Assembly (NCBI GenBank): GCA_035495815.1
Contig: DATJFH010000294.1
Span: forward strand, 1 to 30,026
Direction: 5' to 3'
DNA from: DATJFH01 sp035495815
GTDB taxonomy: Bacteria; Acidobacteriota; Terriglobia; Bryobacterales; Bryobacteraceae
Length of the DNA stretch: 30,026 bases
Position 1 is the first letter of the stretch; each line of letters starts with the position of its first letter. Shown in pieces: positions 8,497-15,963 of the stretch. A program made the translations under genes and the position numbers. The notes below the pieces were generated by a model. The model was not told where the DNA came from and ran no database searches. It saw only the letters and a program-made list of their open reading frames with translations.

Positions 8497-9094
8497 CAGC
8501 GCCCCAGACTTCCGCTACACGCCGCTGAATCTCCTGAGCGGAAAACGGCAGGTTGCCCAGGAAGTCCGAATGCGGCCGGCGGCGGCGGTATCCGGGCTGG
8601 CGCGGCGGCTCGAGGAGATAACGTTCGGCCAGCCGTGGATCGAAATCATAGAGGAGCGTTCCGTGATGCAGGACGGCGAGCGCGGTCCTTCGCTGCGCGT
8701 TGCCCGACACTTTGCGCTCCCGCCAGGCGAGGTCGGAGGCTCCGCGGACTTCGGCGCCGAGCGCGGCTCCGATGCGGCTCAGAATCTCGCAAAAGCTGCG
8801 GCGGACGTCACGGAATCCCGGCCGGGATTCGAGTGAAAGAACCAGGCTGTAGTTCAGGCACCCGGGACCGAGCACCACTGCCCCACCCCCCGAGCAGCGG
8901 CGCAGCACTTCCACTCCGGCGGCCGCGCAGGCTTCGACGCGCGCCTGCTCCGGGAGGCGTCCGCCCCTCCCGACGACCACTACCGGCCGCGCGCACTCCC
9001 AGAAACGCAGGACCTCCTCGCGCCGGTCAAGCAGCAGCTCATCGAGAGCCAGGTTCTCCGCCGCGCCTTCGGGCGGGACTGTCAGCAGCCGCAC
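8471..9094 (-). CDS. Lipoate-protein ligase A-like (LplA/BPL fold) enzyme
   Basis: This is a member of the biotin/lipoate ligase fold that transfers lipoate or octanoate to the lysine of a carrier protein. Family motifs are intact: RRCSGGGAVV (residues 65-74) for the adenylate, RKVSGNAQRR with the conserved lysine near residue 128, and HHGTLLYDFD (143-152). At 207 residues it lacks the C-terminal accessory domain of E. coli LplA (338 residues), as in LplA-N/LipM-type enzymes. It therefore may act as a transferase or need a partner. The start is GTG at 9094, the only candidate in frame, and has no clear ribosome-binding site. It is divergent from an operon whose second gene encodes a lipoyl carrier (GcvH-like), the obvious candidate substrate. 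The family is clear; the exact acyl donor (lipoate, octanoyl-ACP) is not. Confidence 0.9.
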   Translation of the reverse strand: MRLLTVPPEGAAENLALDELLLDRREEVLRFWECARPVVVVGRGGRLPEQARVEACAAAGVEVLRRCSGGGAVVLGPGCLNYSLVLSLESRPGFRDVRRSFCEILSRIGAALGAEVRGASDLAWRERKVSGNAQRRTALAVLHHGTLLYDFDPRLAERYLLEPPRQPGYRRRRPHSDFLGNLPFSAQEIQRRVAEVWGAGVFSGNDR

Positions 9095-9100
9095 GCATGA

Positions 9101-9107
9101 GATAATA
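9101..9107. promoter_or_regulatory. Possible shared, bidirectional -10 element between ligase and terpenoid operon
   Basis: Only 26 bp separate the divergent starts at 9094 and 9121. They hold GATAATA, which reads GATAAT on the plus strand and TATTAT on the minus strand, each close to the sigma-70 -10 consensus. On either strand transcription would start within a few bases of the start codon, giving very short leaders or none. This matches the absence of ribosome-binding sites before both genes. No good -35 was seen. This is a proposal from pattern only. Confidence 0.35.
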
Positions 9108-9120
9108 GCATTCGAACCCC

Positions 9121-10275
9121 ATGAACAGGCGCGATGGCCCCGTCTATCTCGACTGCGCGGCGACCGCCCCTCTCGACCCGCGCGTTCGCGAGACCTTGCT
9201 CCATCATCTCGAACAGGACTTCGGAAACGCCGGCAGCCGCACGCACGATTTCGGACGCCGCGCCCGGGCAGCCGTGGAACAGGCGCGCCAGCAGGTGGGA
9301 GCAGTGGCCGGAGCGTCGCGCGGCGAGGTCGTCTTCACCAGCGGCGCAACCGAGAGCAACAACCTGGCGATCCTCGGCCTGGAGGCGTACGGCCGAGCGC
9401 ACGGCAAGATGGAAATCGTCACCAGCGCGATCGAGCATCATGCCGTGCTGGGTCCGCTGGAAACCCTCGAGCGGCGCGGCTTTCGCGTGACTCGCGTGCA
9501 GCCCGAGCCTTCGGGCCAGGTGGATCCGGACGCCGTCGGCGCGGCGCTGACGCCCGGGACCCTGCTGGTCAGCGTGATGCAGGTGAACAACGAGACCGGC
9601 GTCCGCCAGCCGGTCGGGGCCATCGCGGACCGGCTCGAAAGCCACGCGGCCTATTTCCACGTCGACGCCGCGCAGGGCTACGGCCGGGAGATCGAGGCGC
9701 TGCGGCATCCGCGCATCGATTTGATCAGCGCCAGCGGGCATAAGATCCACGCGCCGCAGGGTATCGGAGCGCTTATCGTCCGCCGCCGGGGACGGCAGCG
9801 CGCGCCTCTCGCTCCGCTGGTCTTCGGCGGCGGCCAGGAATTGGGCTTCCGGTCCGGGACTCTCCCTGTCGCGCTGATCGCGGCGTTCGGGCGCGCCGCC
9901 GAGCTGGCGCTGGCCGAATCGGATGACCGGCTGCGAGCCTGTCGTGCGTTCCGCGGCCGCCTGCTGGACGGGCTGGCTCCCCTCGGCCCTGTCCTCCACG
10001 GAGATCCGGCGCTTGCGGCGGCTCACATCGTCAACCTGTCGATCCCCGGCATGGACGCCGAAACCGCCATGGAAGCATGGCGCGACCTGGCGGCCGTCTC
10101 GAATGGCGCCGCCTGTTCGTCCCAGTTCTACACCTGCAGCCACGTGCTCAGCGCCATGCGCCTGCCGGAGGACAGCAAGGCCGGCGCCCTGCGTCTTTCC
10201 TGGTGCCACCTCACGCCGGAGCTGGATCTCCAGGCCATGGTTCACGCCATTCAGTCCATAGCAGTCACCACATGA
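9121..10275 (+). CDS. Cysteine desulfurase (NifS/IscS-like, PLP aminotransferase class V)
   Basis: This PLP enzyme converts cysteine to alanine and leaves a persulfide on its own cysteine for Fe-S cluster assembly or sulfur transfer. Landmarks are intact: YLDCAATAPLDPRV at the N-terminus, SGATESNN (74-81), IEHHAVL with the PLP-stacking His, MQVNNETG, HVDAAQ, the PLP lysine in SASGHKIHAPQG (Lys208), GGGQELGFRSGT, and the catalytic cysteine in SNGAACSS (Cys332). At 384 residues it matches IscS/NifS. It is the first gene of the nine-gene operon, and its stop overlaps the next start (ATGA). No IscU, SufBCD or tRNA-thiolation gene adjoins it. Given the Fe-S proteins downstream and the lipoyl carrier next to it, it probably supplies sulfur to this pathway; whether for clusters or for the product is unknown. 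A DndA-type role is unlikely because no dnd genes are present. Confidence 0.94.
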   Translation: MNRRDGPVYLDCAATAPLDPRVRETLLHHLEQDFGNAGSRTHDFGRRARAAVEQARQQVGAVAGASRGEVVFTSGATESNNLAILGLEAYGRAHGKMEIVTSAIEHHAVLGPLETLERRGFRVTRVQPEPSGQVDPDAVGAALTPGTLLVSVMQVNNETGVRQPVGAIADRLESHAAYFHVDAAQGYGREIEALRHPRIDLISASGHKIHAPQGIGALIVRRRGRQRAPLAPLVFGGGQELGFRSGTLPVALIAAFGRAAELALAESDDRLRACRAFRGRLLDGLAPLGPVLHGDPALAAAHIVNLSIPGMDAETAMEAWRDLAAVSNGAACSSQFYTCSHVLSAMRLPEDSKAGALRLSWCHLTPELDLQAMVHAIQSIAVTT

Positions 10276-10751
10276 GCCAGGCCCCGGAAGAAGCCATCGC
10301 CTACAAGCGCGCGCGCTTCGGCACCCGATTGCCCGCGGCGCGGCGCTACACCCTGTCGCACTTCTGGTTGCTCGAGGAGGAGCCGCAGGTCTGGCGCATC
10401 GGGTTCTCCAAGTTTGCGGGACGCATGTTGGGCGAGATGGTCGAGTACGAGTTCTCGGTGCGCGAGGGCGCGCGCGTCGAAACCGGCCAGCCGATCGGGT
10501 GGGTGGAGGGCTTCAAGGCCGTGAGCGACCTGTACTGCGCGGCCGCCGGCGAGTTTCTGGGGCCCAATCCGGCGCTGGCGCGGGATATCACCCTCATCGA
10601 CTCGGATCCTTACGAAAAGGGCTGGCTTTATCGCGTACGCGGCGCCCCCGACCCTGGCTCGGTGGACGTCCACGGCTATATAGCCGCGCTGGATGCTACC
10701 ATCGATAAGATGTTAAAGTCTCGGTACTATAAGGCAGACGCAGATGCCTGA
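10272..10751 (+). CDS. GcvH-like lipoyl carrier protein
   Basis: This 159-residue protein belongs to the glycine cleavage H-protein family, small carriers with a lipoylated lysine. The modification site is clear: IGWVEGFKAVSDLY with Lys82, followed by the family's AAGEFLGPNPAL and LIDSDPYEKGWLYRV. An extra N-terminal segment (RFGTRLPAARRYTLSHFW) replaces the usual start, and a C-terminal tail of about 25 residues follows, so this is a divergent H protein. GcvP and GcvT are absent from the window, so housekeeping glycine cleavage is unlikely. I start it at the ATG overlapping the desulfurase stop (ATGA); a longer upstream frame would lie inside the desulfurase gene. Its end overlaps the CobW-like gene by 8 bp. 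The divergent ligase is its likely loading enzyme. H-like proteins also carry sulfur in the sHdr system, so sulfur or electron shuttling are both possible. Confidence 0.92.
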   Translation: MSQAPEEAIAYKRARFGTRLPAARRYTLSHFWLLEEEPQVWRIGFSKFAGRMLGEMVEYEFSVREGARVETGQPIGWVEGFKAVSDLYCAAAGEFLGPNPALARDITLIDSDPYEKGWLYRVRGAPDPGSVDVHGYIAALDATIDKMLKSRYYKADADA

Positions 10752-11853
10752 CGCCCGATACATCATGATTGGCGGCTTTTTAGGCGCCGGCAAAACGACA
10801 GCCATGCTCCGCCTGGCGGAAAAGCTTGTCGCCGACGGCAAGCGTGTCGGCCTGATCACCAACGATCAGAGCAGCGGCCTGGTGGATACCGCGCTGGCGC
10901 GCGCCAGCGGCCTGCCCGTCGAGGAAATTACCGGCGGCTGCTTCTGCTGCCGCTTCCAGTCCCTGATGGACGCCGCCGGGAACCTGACCCGCGATACCGC
11001 GCCCGAAGTCTTCCTGGCCGAGCCGGTCGGCAGCTGCACCGATCTTCGGGCTTCGGTCGCCTACCCGCTGCGCCGCCTGTACGGCGATCGTTTTTCGGTT
11101 GCCCCGATGAGCGTCCTGGTGGACCCCATCCGCGGCGCCCGTATCCTGGGGATCGAACCGGGCAAGGTATTCGCTCCCAAGGTAGTCTACGTCTACCGGA
11201 AGCAGCTCGAGGAAGCGGACGTCATCGTCATCAACAAGTCCGACCTGGTGAGTTCGCGCCGGCTGGAACAGTTGAAAGACGCGCTGGCCATCGAATTCCC
11301 GCGAGCCGAAATCCTTTCCATGTCGGCTCTGCAATCGCAGGGGCTCGATCCGTGGTTTGAACGGGTCCTCGGCGGCAGCCTGGCCTCTTTCCCGCCGCCG
11401 GACCTCGATTACGATACGTACGCGGAGGGCGAGGCCATGCTCGGCTGGTTCAACGCCACGGTCCACGTGGCGAGTCCCGATCCGTTCTCCGGAAACCGGC
11501 TGCTCGAAACACTGGCGTCCGGGATTCAGCGCAGCCTGGAGGCCGACGGAGCCGAAATCGCGCACCTCAAGATGACCCTGACGCCCGACGGCGATCCGGG
11601 CGACATCGGCGCGATCAATCTGGTCCGCGGGGACTCCGCGCCTTTTATGGCGCATTCTCTTTCCGGTGATCTGGAGGGAGGAGAGCTGATCATCAACCTG
11701 CGTGCCGAAGGCGACCCCGGCATGCTGCAGGAAACCGTAACCCGCGCTTTGCATGAAGCCGGAAAGGAAGAGAAGCTGGAATGGACCATCGAGCATTCCG
11801 AGAACTTCCGGCCGGCCAGACCTGTGCCTACCTACCGCATGGCCGAAGCTTGA
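10744..11853 (+). CDS. CobW/COG0523-family GTPase (metallochaperone type)
   Basis: This is a G3E-family P-loop GTPase. Members deliver metals (Zn, Co, Fe, Ni) to client enzymes. Residues 10-19 form Walker A (GGFLGAGKTT), Cys66-Phe-Cys68-Cys69 is the family's CxCC metal site (GGCFCC), and INKSD is the guanine-specificity motif. A C-terminal domain of about 150 residues follows, with GGELIINLRAE near its end. At 369 residues it is of normal size. There is an unusual EPVGSCTDL segment where other members have Glu-Pro-x-Gly. The start at 10744 overlaps the carrier gene and gives Walker A at the usual distance. Within this operon it most likely inserts a metal into, or gates assembly of, one of the Fe-S or metal enzymes downstream. 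The metal and client are unknown. Confidence 0.93.
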   Translation: MPDARYIMIGGFLGAGKTTAMLRLAEKLVADGKRVGLITNDQSSGLVDTALARASGLPVEEITGGCFCCRFQSLMDAAGNLTRDTAPEVFLAEPVGSCTDLRASVAYPLRRLYGDRFSVAPMSVLVDPIRGARILGIEPGKVFAPKVVYVYRKQLEEADVIVINKSDLVSSRRLEQLKDALAIEFPRAEILSMSALQSQGLDPWFERVLGGSLASFPPPDLDYDTYAEGEAMLGWFNATVHVASPDPFSGNRLLETLASGIQRSLEADGAEIAHLKMTLTPDGDPGDIGAINLVRGDSAPFMAHSLSGDLEGGELIINLRAEGDPGMLQETVTRALHEAGKEEKLEWTIEHSENFRPARPVPTYRMAEA

Positions 11854-11858
11854 TCCCT

Positions 11859-12191
11859 ATGCCCGGCGCCGCCAGAGTTCTGTATTGCCATTGCGCCTAC
11901 GCCAAAATTGTGCCGCCGGAGGTGAAGCAGCAGGTTCTGGCAGGGTTGGCGGCCTCGGACACCGAGTGGGACAGCGTGCCGGACCTGTGCGAGATGTCGG
12001 CCCGCAGGGACGCTCACGTGGCGACTCTGATTCCCCGCGGCGAGCTTCGGATCGCGGCCTGTTATCCGCGCGTGGTGCGCTCGCTTTTCCAGGCGGCCGG
12101 CTGGCTGCTGCCGCCGGAGACCCTGATTCTCAACATGCGCACGGAACCGCCGGAACAGGTTCTCAGCGGGCTCCTCGAGGAGGACCGGTGA
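11859..12191 (+). CDS. Small four-cysteine protein resembling the N-terminal segment of HdrA
   Basis: The 110-residue protein is not a standard annotated family to me. It has four cysteines: CHC near the start (Cys10, Cys12), LC at Cys44 and AAC at Cys68. The pattern YCHCA..., then a Cys, then RIAACYPRVVRSLFQAAGW closely recalls the N-terminal domain of heterodisulfide reductase HdrA (CHCG, Cys-Ser, AACSPR followed by Phe and AG). It has none of the FAD-binding or ferredoxin parts of HdrA. It may therefore be a small Fe-S or persulfide-handling protein. The ATG at 11859, five bases after the CobW stop, is preferred over upstream codons inside the CobW gene. The stop overlaps the GTG of the ferredoxin gene (GTGA), so the two are coupled; HdrA-like and ferredoxin-like parts could act together. 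The coding call is strong, the family likeness moderate. Confidence 0.8.
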   Translation: MPGAARVLYCHCAYAKIVPPEVKQQVLAGLAASDTEWDSVPDLCEMSARRDAHVATLIPRGELRIAACYPRVVRSLFQAAGWLLPPETLILNMRTEPPEQVLSGLLEEDR

Positions 12192-13045
12192 GCCGGCTGG
12201 CCGCTCCCATTCTACGCGTACTCCTCTACGAGGGCCCGGGAAGCCGGACCGTCTCCGGCGAGTTCCGCGGCGCGCTGCTCCGCACGCTGCTCGAGGGCGG
12301 ATTTCCGGTCTCCTGCGTGCGCTCGCCGGCCCCGGTGGACGCGGCTGCCAACAGCGTTCTGCTCGTGCTGGGTGATTTCGAGAACCAGCCGCCGGAGGCG
12401 TCGGCTCGTGTGCGGTTCCATCCCCTCAACGGCTCGGCGCCGGCCCAGATCGCGGAGGCCGCCGACCAGGTCCGCAGCGAGCTCGGCCTGGAGCGGCCCG
12501 GGGTGTGGAAGCCCTGGTTCCCTGTCATCGATTTTGCCCGCTGCACCAACTGCATGCAGTGCCTGAGCTTCTGCCTGTTCGACGTGTACGGCGTATCATC
12601 CACGGGCGGCATCGAAGTCCGCAATCAGGACAACTGCAAGACGGAGTGCCCGGCCTGCTCGCGCGTCTGCCCGGAAGTTGCCATCATGTTCCCCAAGTAC
12701 CGGCACGGGCCCATCAACGGCGAAGAGATCAACACCGACGACGTGCGCCGGGAAGCCATGAAGGTGGACATATCCGCCCTGCTCGGCGGCGATATCTATT
12801 CCATGCTGCGGGACCGCACGGCGAAAGCGAAATCGCGATTTTCCAAGGAGCGGGACGACGAGCGCGCCTTGAAAGAGCGGCAGAACTGCCTGGTCAAGGC
12901 GGGCCAGGCGATGGGCGTGCCGGCGGAAGTGCTGGCCTCGCTGCCGAGTCCGGAAGAGATTCAGGCGCGCGCCGAGATGGCGCAGGCCCGGGCGCGCGCG
13001 GCCATCGAAATGAATAACGCCAAACTGGGAGAGAACCGCTCATGA
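12188..13045 (+). CDS. 2[4Fe-4S] ferredoxin-domain protein with extra N- and C-terminal regions
   Basis: This is an electron-transfer protein of 285 residues. Cys119, 122, 125 and 129 (CTNCMQCLSFC) and Cys150, 154, 157 and 161 followed by Pro (CKTECPACSRVCP) provide two [4Fe-4S] sites. The second has CxxxCxxCxxxCP spacing, slightly off the classical form. The first 110 residues (ILRVLLYEGPGSR...) form an alpha/beta-like domain that faintly resembles the amidotransferase-like N-terminus of biotin-protein ligases. The last 75 residues are charged and probably a long helix or coiled coil. The GTG at 12188 overlaps the previous stop and has a strong GAGGAGG ribosome-binding site inside the preceding gene. 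The end overlaps the radical SAM gene (ATGA). It is the natural electron donor for that enzyme or for the DUF116 protein; which one is inference. Confidence 0.9.
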   Translation: MSRLAAPILRVLLYEGPGSRTVSGEFRGALLRTLLEGGFPVSCVRSPAPVDAAANSVLLVLGDFENQPPEASARVRFHPLNGSAPAQIAEAADQVRSELGLERPGVWKPWFPVIDFARCTNCMQCLSFCLFDVYGVSSTGGIEVRNQDNCKTECPACSRVCPEVAIMFPKYRHGPINGEEINTDDVRREAMKVDISALLGGDIYSMLRDRTAKAKSRFSKERDDERALKERQNCLVKAGQAMGVPAEVLASLPSPEEIQARAEMAQARARAAIEMNNAKLGENRS

Positions 13046-14235
13046 TGCTGGCCTTCGGCCGGAGGATGTTCGCCGAAACCGACTTGCGGCTGCTCTCCAA
13101 GTTCGTGGTCAACTTCGGGATCAAGGGAATCCGCTCCGTCGAGATTTACAAGAAGCGCCTGAAGCGAGGCGAATATTTCCCGCCCTTTCTGTTCATTTCC
13201 GTGATTTCCAGCTGCCAGCTGCGCTGCCAGGGCTGCTGGGTGGACGTCGAGGCGCCCAGCCAGAAAATTTCGCTCGAAGACATGAACAAGCTGCTCAATG
13301 ACGCCAAGGCGCACGGGAACAGCTACTTCGGCATTCTCGGCGGCGAGCCGTTCCTGCATCCGCAGCTGCTCGACATTTTCGCCGCCCATCCGGACTGCTA
13401 TTTTCAGGTCTTCACCAACGGCCAGCTCATCACCAACGAAGTCGCCCGCGAGCTGCGCAAGATCGGAAATGTCACGCCGCTGATCAGCATCGAAGGGACC
13501 GAGGTCGTCAGCGACGAGCGCCGCGGGCGGCTGCGCGTGCTGAGCAAGAGCCTCGAAGGAATCGAAAACTGCCGGCGCAACAAGCTCATCACCGGCGTGG
13601 CCACCAGCGTCTGCCAGAGCAACATCGAGGAGCTGGTCGACGAGGGCTGGCTGCGGCGGCTGATCGCCATGGGCGTTCACTACGCCTGGTTTCATACCTA
13701 CCGCGTGGTGGGGCCGAACCCGCATCCGGAGCTGGCGCTGCGTCCGGAGCAGGTTCTGCGGGTCCGGCGCTTCGTGGTGGAGATGCGGTCGAAGCTGCCC
13801 ATCGCCATCGTGGACGCTTACTGGGACGATAAAGGCGAGGCGCTGTGTCCGATGGCTACCGGAGTCAGCCACCATATCAGTCCGTATGGCGACCTGGAGC
13901 CCTGCCCGATCATCCAGTTCGCGCGTGAGACGATACACGACAATCCCAGTATTTACGATACGTTCAACAACTCGGCCTTCCTGCGCGATTTCCGGCAGAC
14001 GGCGGCAAAGGCGACCAGAGGGTGTGTCGTTCTGGAGCGGCCGGACCTGGTGCGGGACCTCGTCGCACGGCACCAGGGCCGCGACACCACCCAGCGGGGC
14101 ACTGCCCTGGCAGAAATGGAGAACCTGCTGCCGCGCAACAGCCAGCACAATCCGGGAAATGAAGTGCCGGAAGACAACTGGATGTACCGTTTCGCCAAGA
14201 AGCATTGGTTTTTCGGATTTGGCGCCTATACTTAA
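13042..14235 (+). CDS. Radical SAM enzyme with C-terminal SPASM-like cysteine region
   Basis: This radical S-adenosylmethionine enzyme has 397 residues. The SAM-binding cluster motif is Cys58-x3-Cys62-x2-Cys65 (CQLRCQGC), followed by GILGGEPFLHP with the GGEP motif at 100-103. Later cysteines in ALCPMATGVSHHISPYGDL, then EPCPII, and in RGC resemble a SPASM/twitch-like extra-cluster region. The N-terminal 50 residues are helical and basic, and the C-terminus ends in an aromatic stretch (WFFGFGAYT). It overlaps the ferredoxin gene by ATGA, with GGGAGAG upstream, and precedes the DUF116-prenyl synthase fusion by 18 bp. It resembles MoaA/PqqE-like or HpnH-like enzymes only at fold level; the N-terminus is not that of HpnH. 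It could install sulfur, form a C-C bond, or modify the isoprenoid. The reaction is unknown. Confidence 0.93.
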   Translation: MMLAFGRRMFAETDLRLLSKFVVNFGIKGIRSVEIYKKRLKRGEYFPPFLFISVISSCQLRCQGCWVDVEAPSQKISLEDMNKLLNDAKAHGNSYFGILGGEPFLHPQLLDIFAAHPDCYFQVFTNGQLITNEVARELRKIGNVTPLISIEGTEVVSDERRGRLRVLSKSLEGIENCRRNKLITGVATSVCQSNIEELVDEGWLRRLIAMGVHYAWFHTYRVVGPNPHPELALRPEQVLRVRRFVVEMRSKLPIAIVDAYWDDKGEALCPMATGVSHHISPYGDLEPCPIIQFARETIHDNPSIYDTFNNSAFLRDFRQTAAKATRGCVVLERPDLVRDLVARHQGRDTTQRGTALAEMENLLPRNSQHNPGNEVPEDNWMYRFAKKHWFFGFGAYT

Positions 14236-14253
14236 TAGTTTGACCGGAGAGCG

Positions 14254-15963
14254 ATGTCAGACCTGAGTCCAATTGTGATCCTGCCCCGGCCGATGCCGCC
14301 GCAAGCGTGGCGCCAGCCGCAGGAGACTATTCCCCCGACGCTCTTTGAGCGCGAGCGGCTCAGAGCGTACATCCGGTCCTATGTCGACGCCCGGACCGGC
14401 GAGCTCACGCCGCCGCTGCTCATCGACGAGCTGAAGCGTCACGCTGAACTCGTCGTGCGGGGAGCGGGCATCGACGCGAAGTATGTGGATTACGCCGGGG
14501 TGCTGCTCAACAATGAAGTCTGGCGCGACCAGCTGGCCACCGTCCCCTACGGCCGCCGGCTCCTGCTGCTGCCCAAATGCCTGCGGATAGAAGACAAGTG
14601 TCCGGCCCCATTCGATGAATTCGGCCTGCTCTGCAAGCAGTGCGGCCTGTGCACGATTCAGGATTTGCAGGTGGAGGCCGAGCGGCTGGGCTACGCCGTG
14701 CTGGTGGCCGAGGGATCGGCGCTGGTGATGGCGCTCATCCAGACCGGGAAGATCGACGCCATTGTCGGGGTGAGCTGTCTCTCGGTCCTCGAGAAGGCCT
14801 TCCCCTACATGGAAGCGGCCGCGATTCCGGGCGTGGCAATTCCCCTGCTGCAGGACGATTGCAAAGACACCACCGTCGACCTCGACTGGGTCTGGGACGT
14901 GATCCACCTCACCAGCGACGACCGCACGCGCCGCCTGGACCTGGACGCGCTGCGCCAGGAAGTGGAGAGCTGGTTCACGCCCGAAGCGCTCGACGGGATC
15001 TTCGGGGAGCCCGCCCGGGGGCACGCCGAGACCGTGGCCCGCGAATGGCTGGCCCGCGCGGGCAAGCGCTGGCGTCCGTTCCTCACCGTCTGCGCCTGGC
15101 GCGCGCTGCAGGACGATCCGTCCGCGCCCATTCCGGAGGGACTGCGAAAAATCGCGGTAGCCGTGGAGTGCTTCCACAAAGCCTCGCTGGTGCACGACGA
15201 TATCGAAGACAATGACGCCGAGCGCTACGGAGAGCCGGCGCTGCATGCCGCGTATGGCGTGGCCATCGCTCTGAACGCGGGCGATCTGCTGATCGGCGAG
15301 GGCTATCGTCTGCTGGCCGAATCGGGCGCCGAGCCCGCCGCCATCGGCCGGATGATCGGTATCGCCGCCAGGGGCCACCGGCAGCTGTGTCTCGGGCAGG
15401 GCGCGGAACTGGAATGGCAGCGGAGGCGCCGCGTACTCACCTCGCTCGAAGTCCTGGATATCTTCCGTAAAAAGACCGCGCCGGCTTTCGAGGTCGCGCT
15501 GCGGCTGGGCGCCGCGTATGCCGGCTCGGACGAGGACGTCCACGGCGTTCTCAGCCGCTTCAGCGAGTCGCTGGGCATCGCCTACCAGATTCGCGACGAC
15601 CTGGAAGACCTGGAGTCGGCCGCCGATCTGCTGCAGACGCGGCCCTCCCTTCCTCTCGCCATAGCGCTCGAACGGACCCAGGGCAAGGCGCTGCTCGACC
15701 GGCTCGGCTCGTCCGGGATTTCGATCGAGGACGCGCGAGCCGCTCTCGACGAGGCCGGCTCGCCGGCTCGCTGCCGGCAATTGCTCGAAGCTTATAAAGA
15801 ACAGGCGATCCGCTCACTGCCGGAGCTGCGCAACGCCAGTCTGAAGGGCTTGCTGCGGCGAGTCATCGGCAAGATTTTCACGCTCGAAGTGCAAGGTTGG
15901 TGCAGTGAGTTTGAGACTCGAAATGCTGCAGGTCGCCAGGCTGTCGCCGAATCTGCTCGGTGA
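14254..15963 (+). CDS. DUF116 - polyprenyl diphosphate synthase fusion protein
   Basis: Two domains are joined in 569 residues. The first 220 or so match DUF116: PKCLRIEDKCPAP, then CKQCGLC (Cys127, 130, 133), GVSCLSVLEKAFPYMEAAAI and LLQDDCKD. Seven conserved-looking cysteines (109, 116, 127, 130, 133, 175, 203) suggest an Fe-S cluster. The second domain, about 250-545, is a trans-polyprenyl synthase that condenses isopentenyl diphosphate with allylic diphosphates. It shows GKRWRP (270-275), the first Asp-rich motif DDIED (315-319), RYGEPALH, and the second DDLED (448-452). Positions -4 and -5 before the first motif are Ser and Ala, as in GGPP or longer-chain synthases, so a product of C20 or more is plausible. 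A GGAGAG site precedes the ATG. Its 3' end overlaps the next gene by 59 bp. It is a domain combination I do not know as described. Confidence 0.93.
   Translation: MSDLSPIVILPRPMPPQAWRQPQETIPPTLFERERLRAYIRSYVDARTGELTPPLLIDELKRHAELVVRGAGIDAKYVDYAGVLLNNEVWRDQLATVPYGRRLLLLPKCLRIEDKCPAPFDEFGLLCKQCGLCTIQDLQVEAERLGYAVLVAEGSALVMALIQTGKIDAIVGVSCLSVLEKAFPYMEAAAIPGVAIPLLQDDCKDTTVDLDWVWDVIHLTSDDRTRRLDLDALRQEVESWFTPEALDGIFGEPARGHAETVAREWLARAGKRWRPFLTVCAWRALQDDPSAPIPEGLRKIAVAVECFHKASLVHDDIEDNDAERYGEPALHAAYGVAIALNAGDLLIGEGYRLLAESGAEPAAIGRMIGIAARGHRQLCLGQGAELEWQRRRRVLTSLEVLDIFRKKTAPAFEVALRLGAAYAGSDEDVHGVLSRFSESLGIAYQIRDDLEDLESAADLLQTRPSLPLAIALERTQGKALLDRLGSSGISIEDARAALDEAGSPARCRQLLEAYKEQAIRSLPELRNASLKGLLRRVIGKIFTLEVQGWCSEFETRNAAGRQAVAESAR

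Noticed and set aside
9121..10275. Cysteine desulfurase as DndA of a DNA phosphorothioation system
   Set aside because: No dndB, dndC, dndD or dndE genes are present and the neighbours belong to a different set.
8471..13045. A complete sHdr-LbpA sulfur oxidation system
   Set aside because: The lipoyl carrier, ligase and an HdrA-like fragment recall it, but HdrB, HdrC, full HdrA and LipS-type enzymes are missing and terpenoid genes are present instead.
13042..14235. Radical SAM protein as HpnH (adenosylhopane synthesis)
   Set aside because: The cyclase nearby suggested it, but the N-terminus and the sequence around the CxxxCxxC motif do not look like HpnH.
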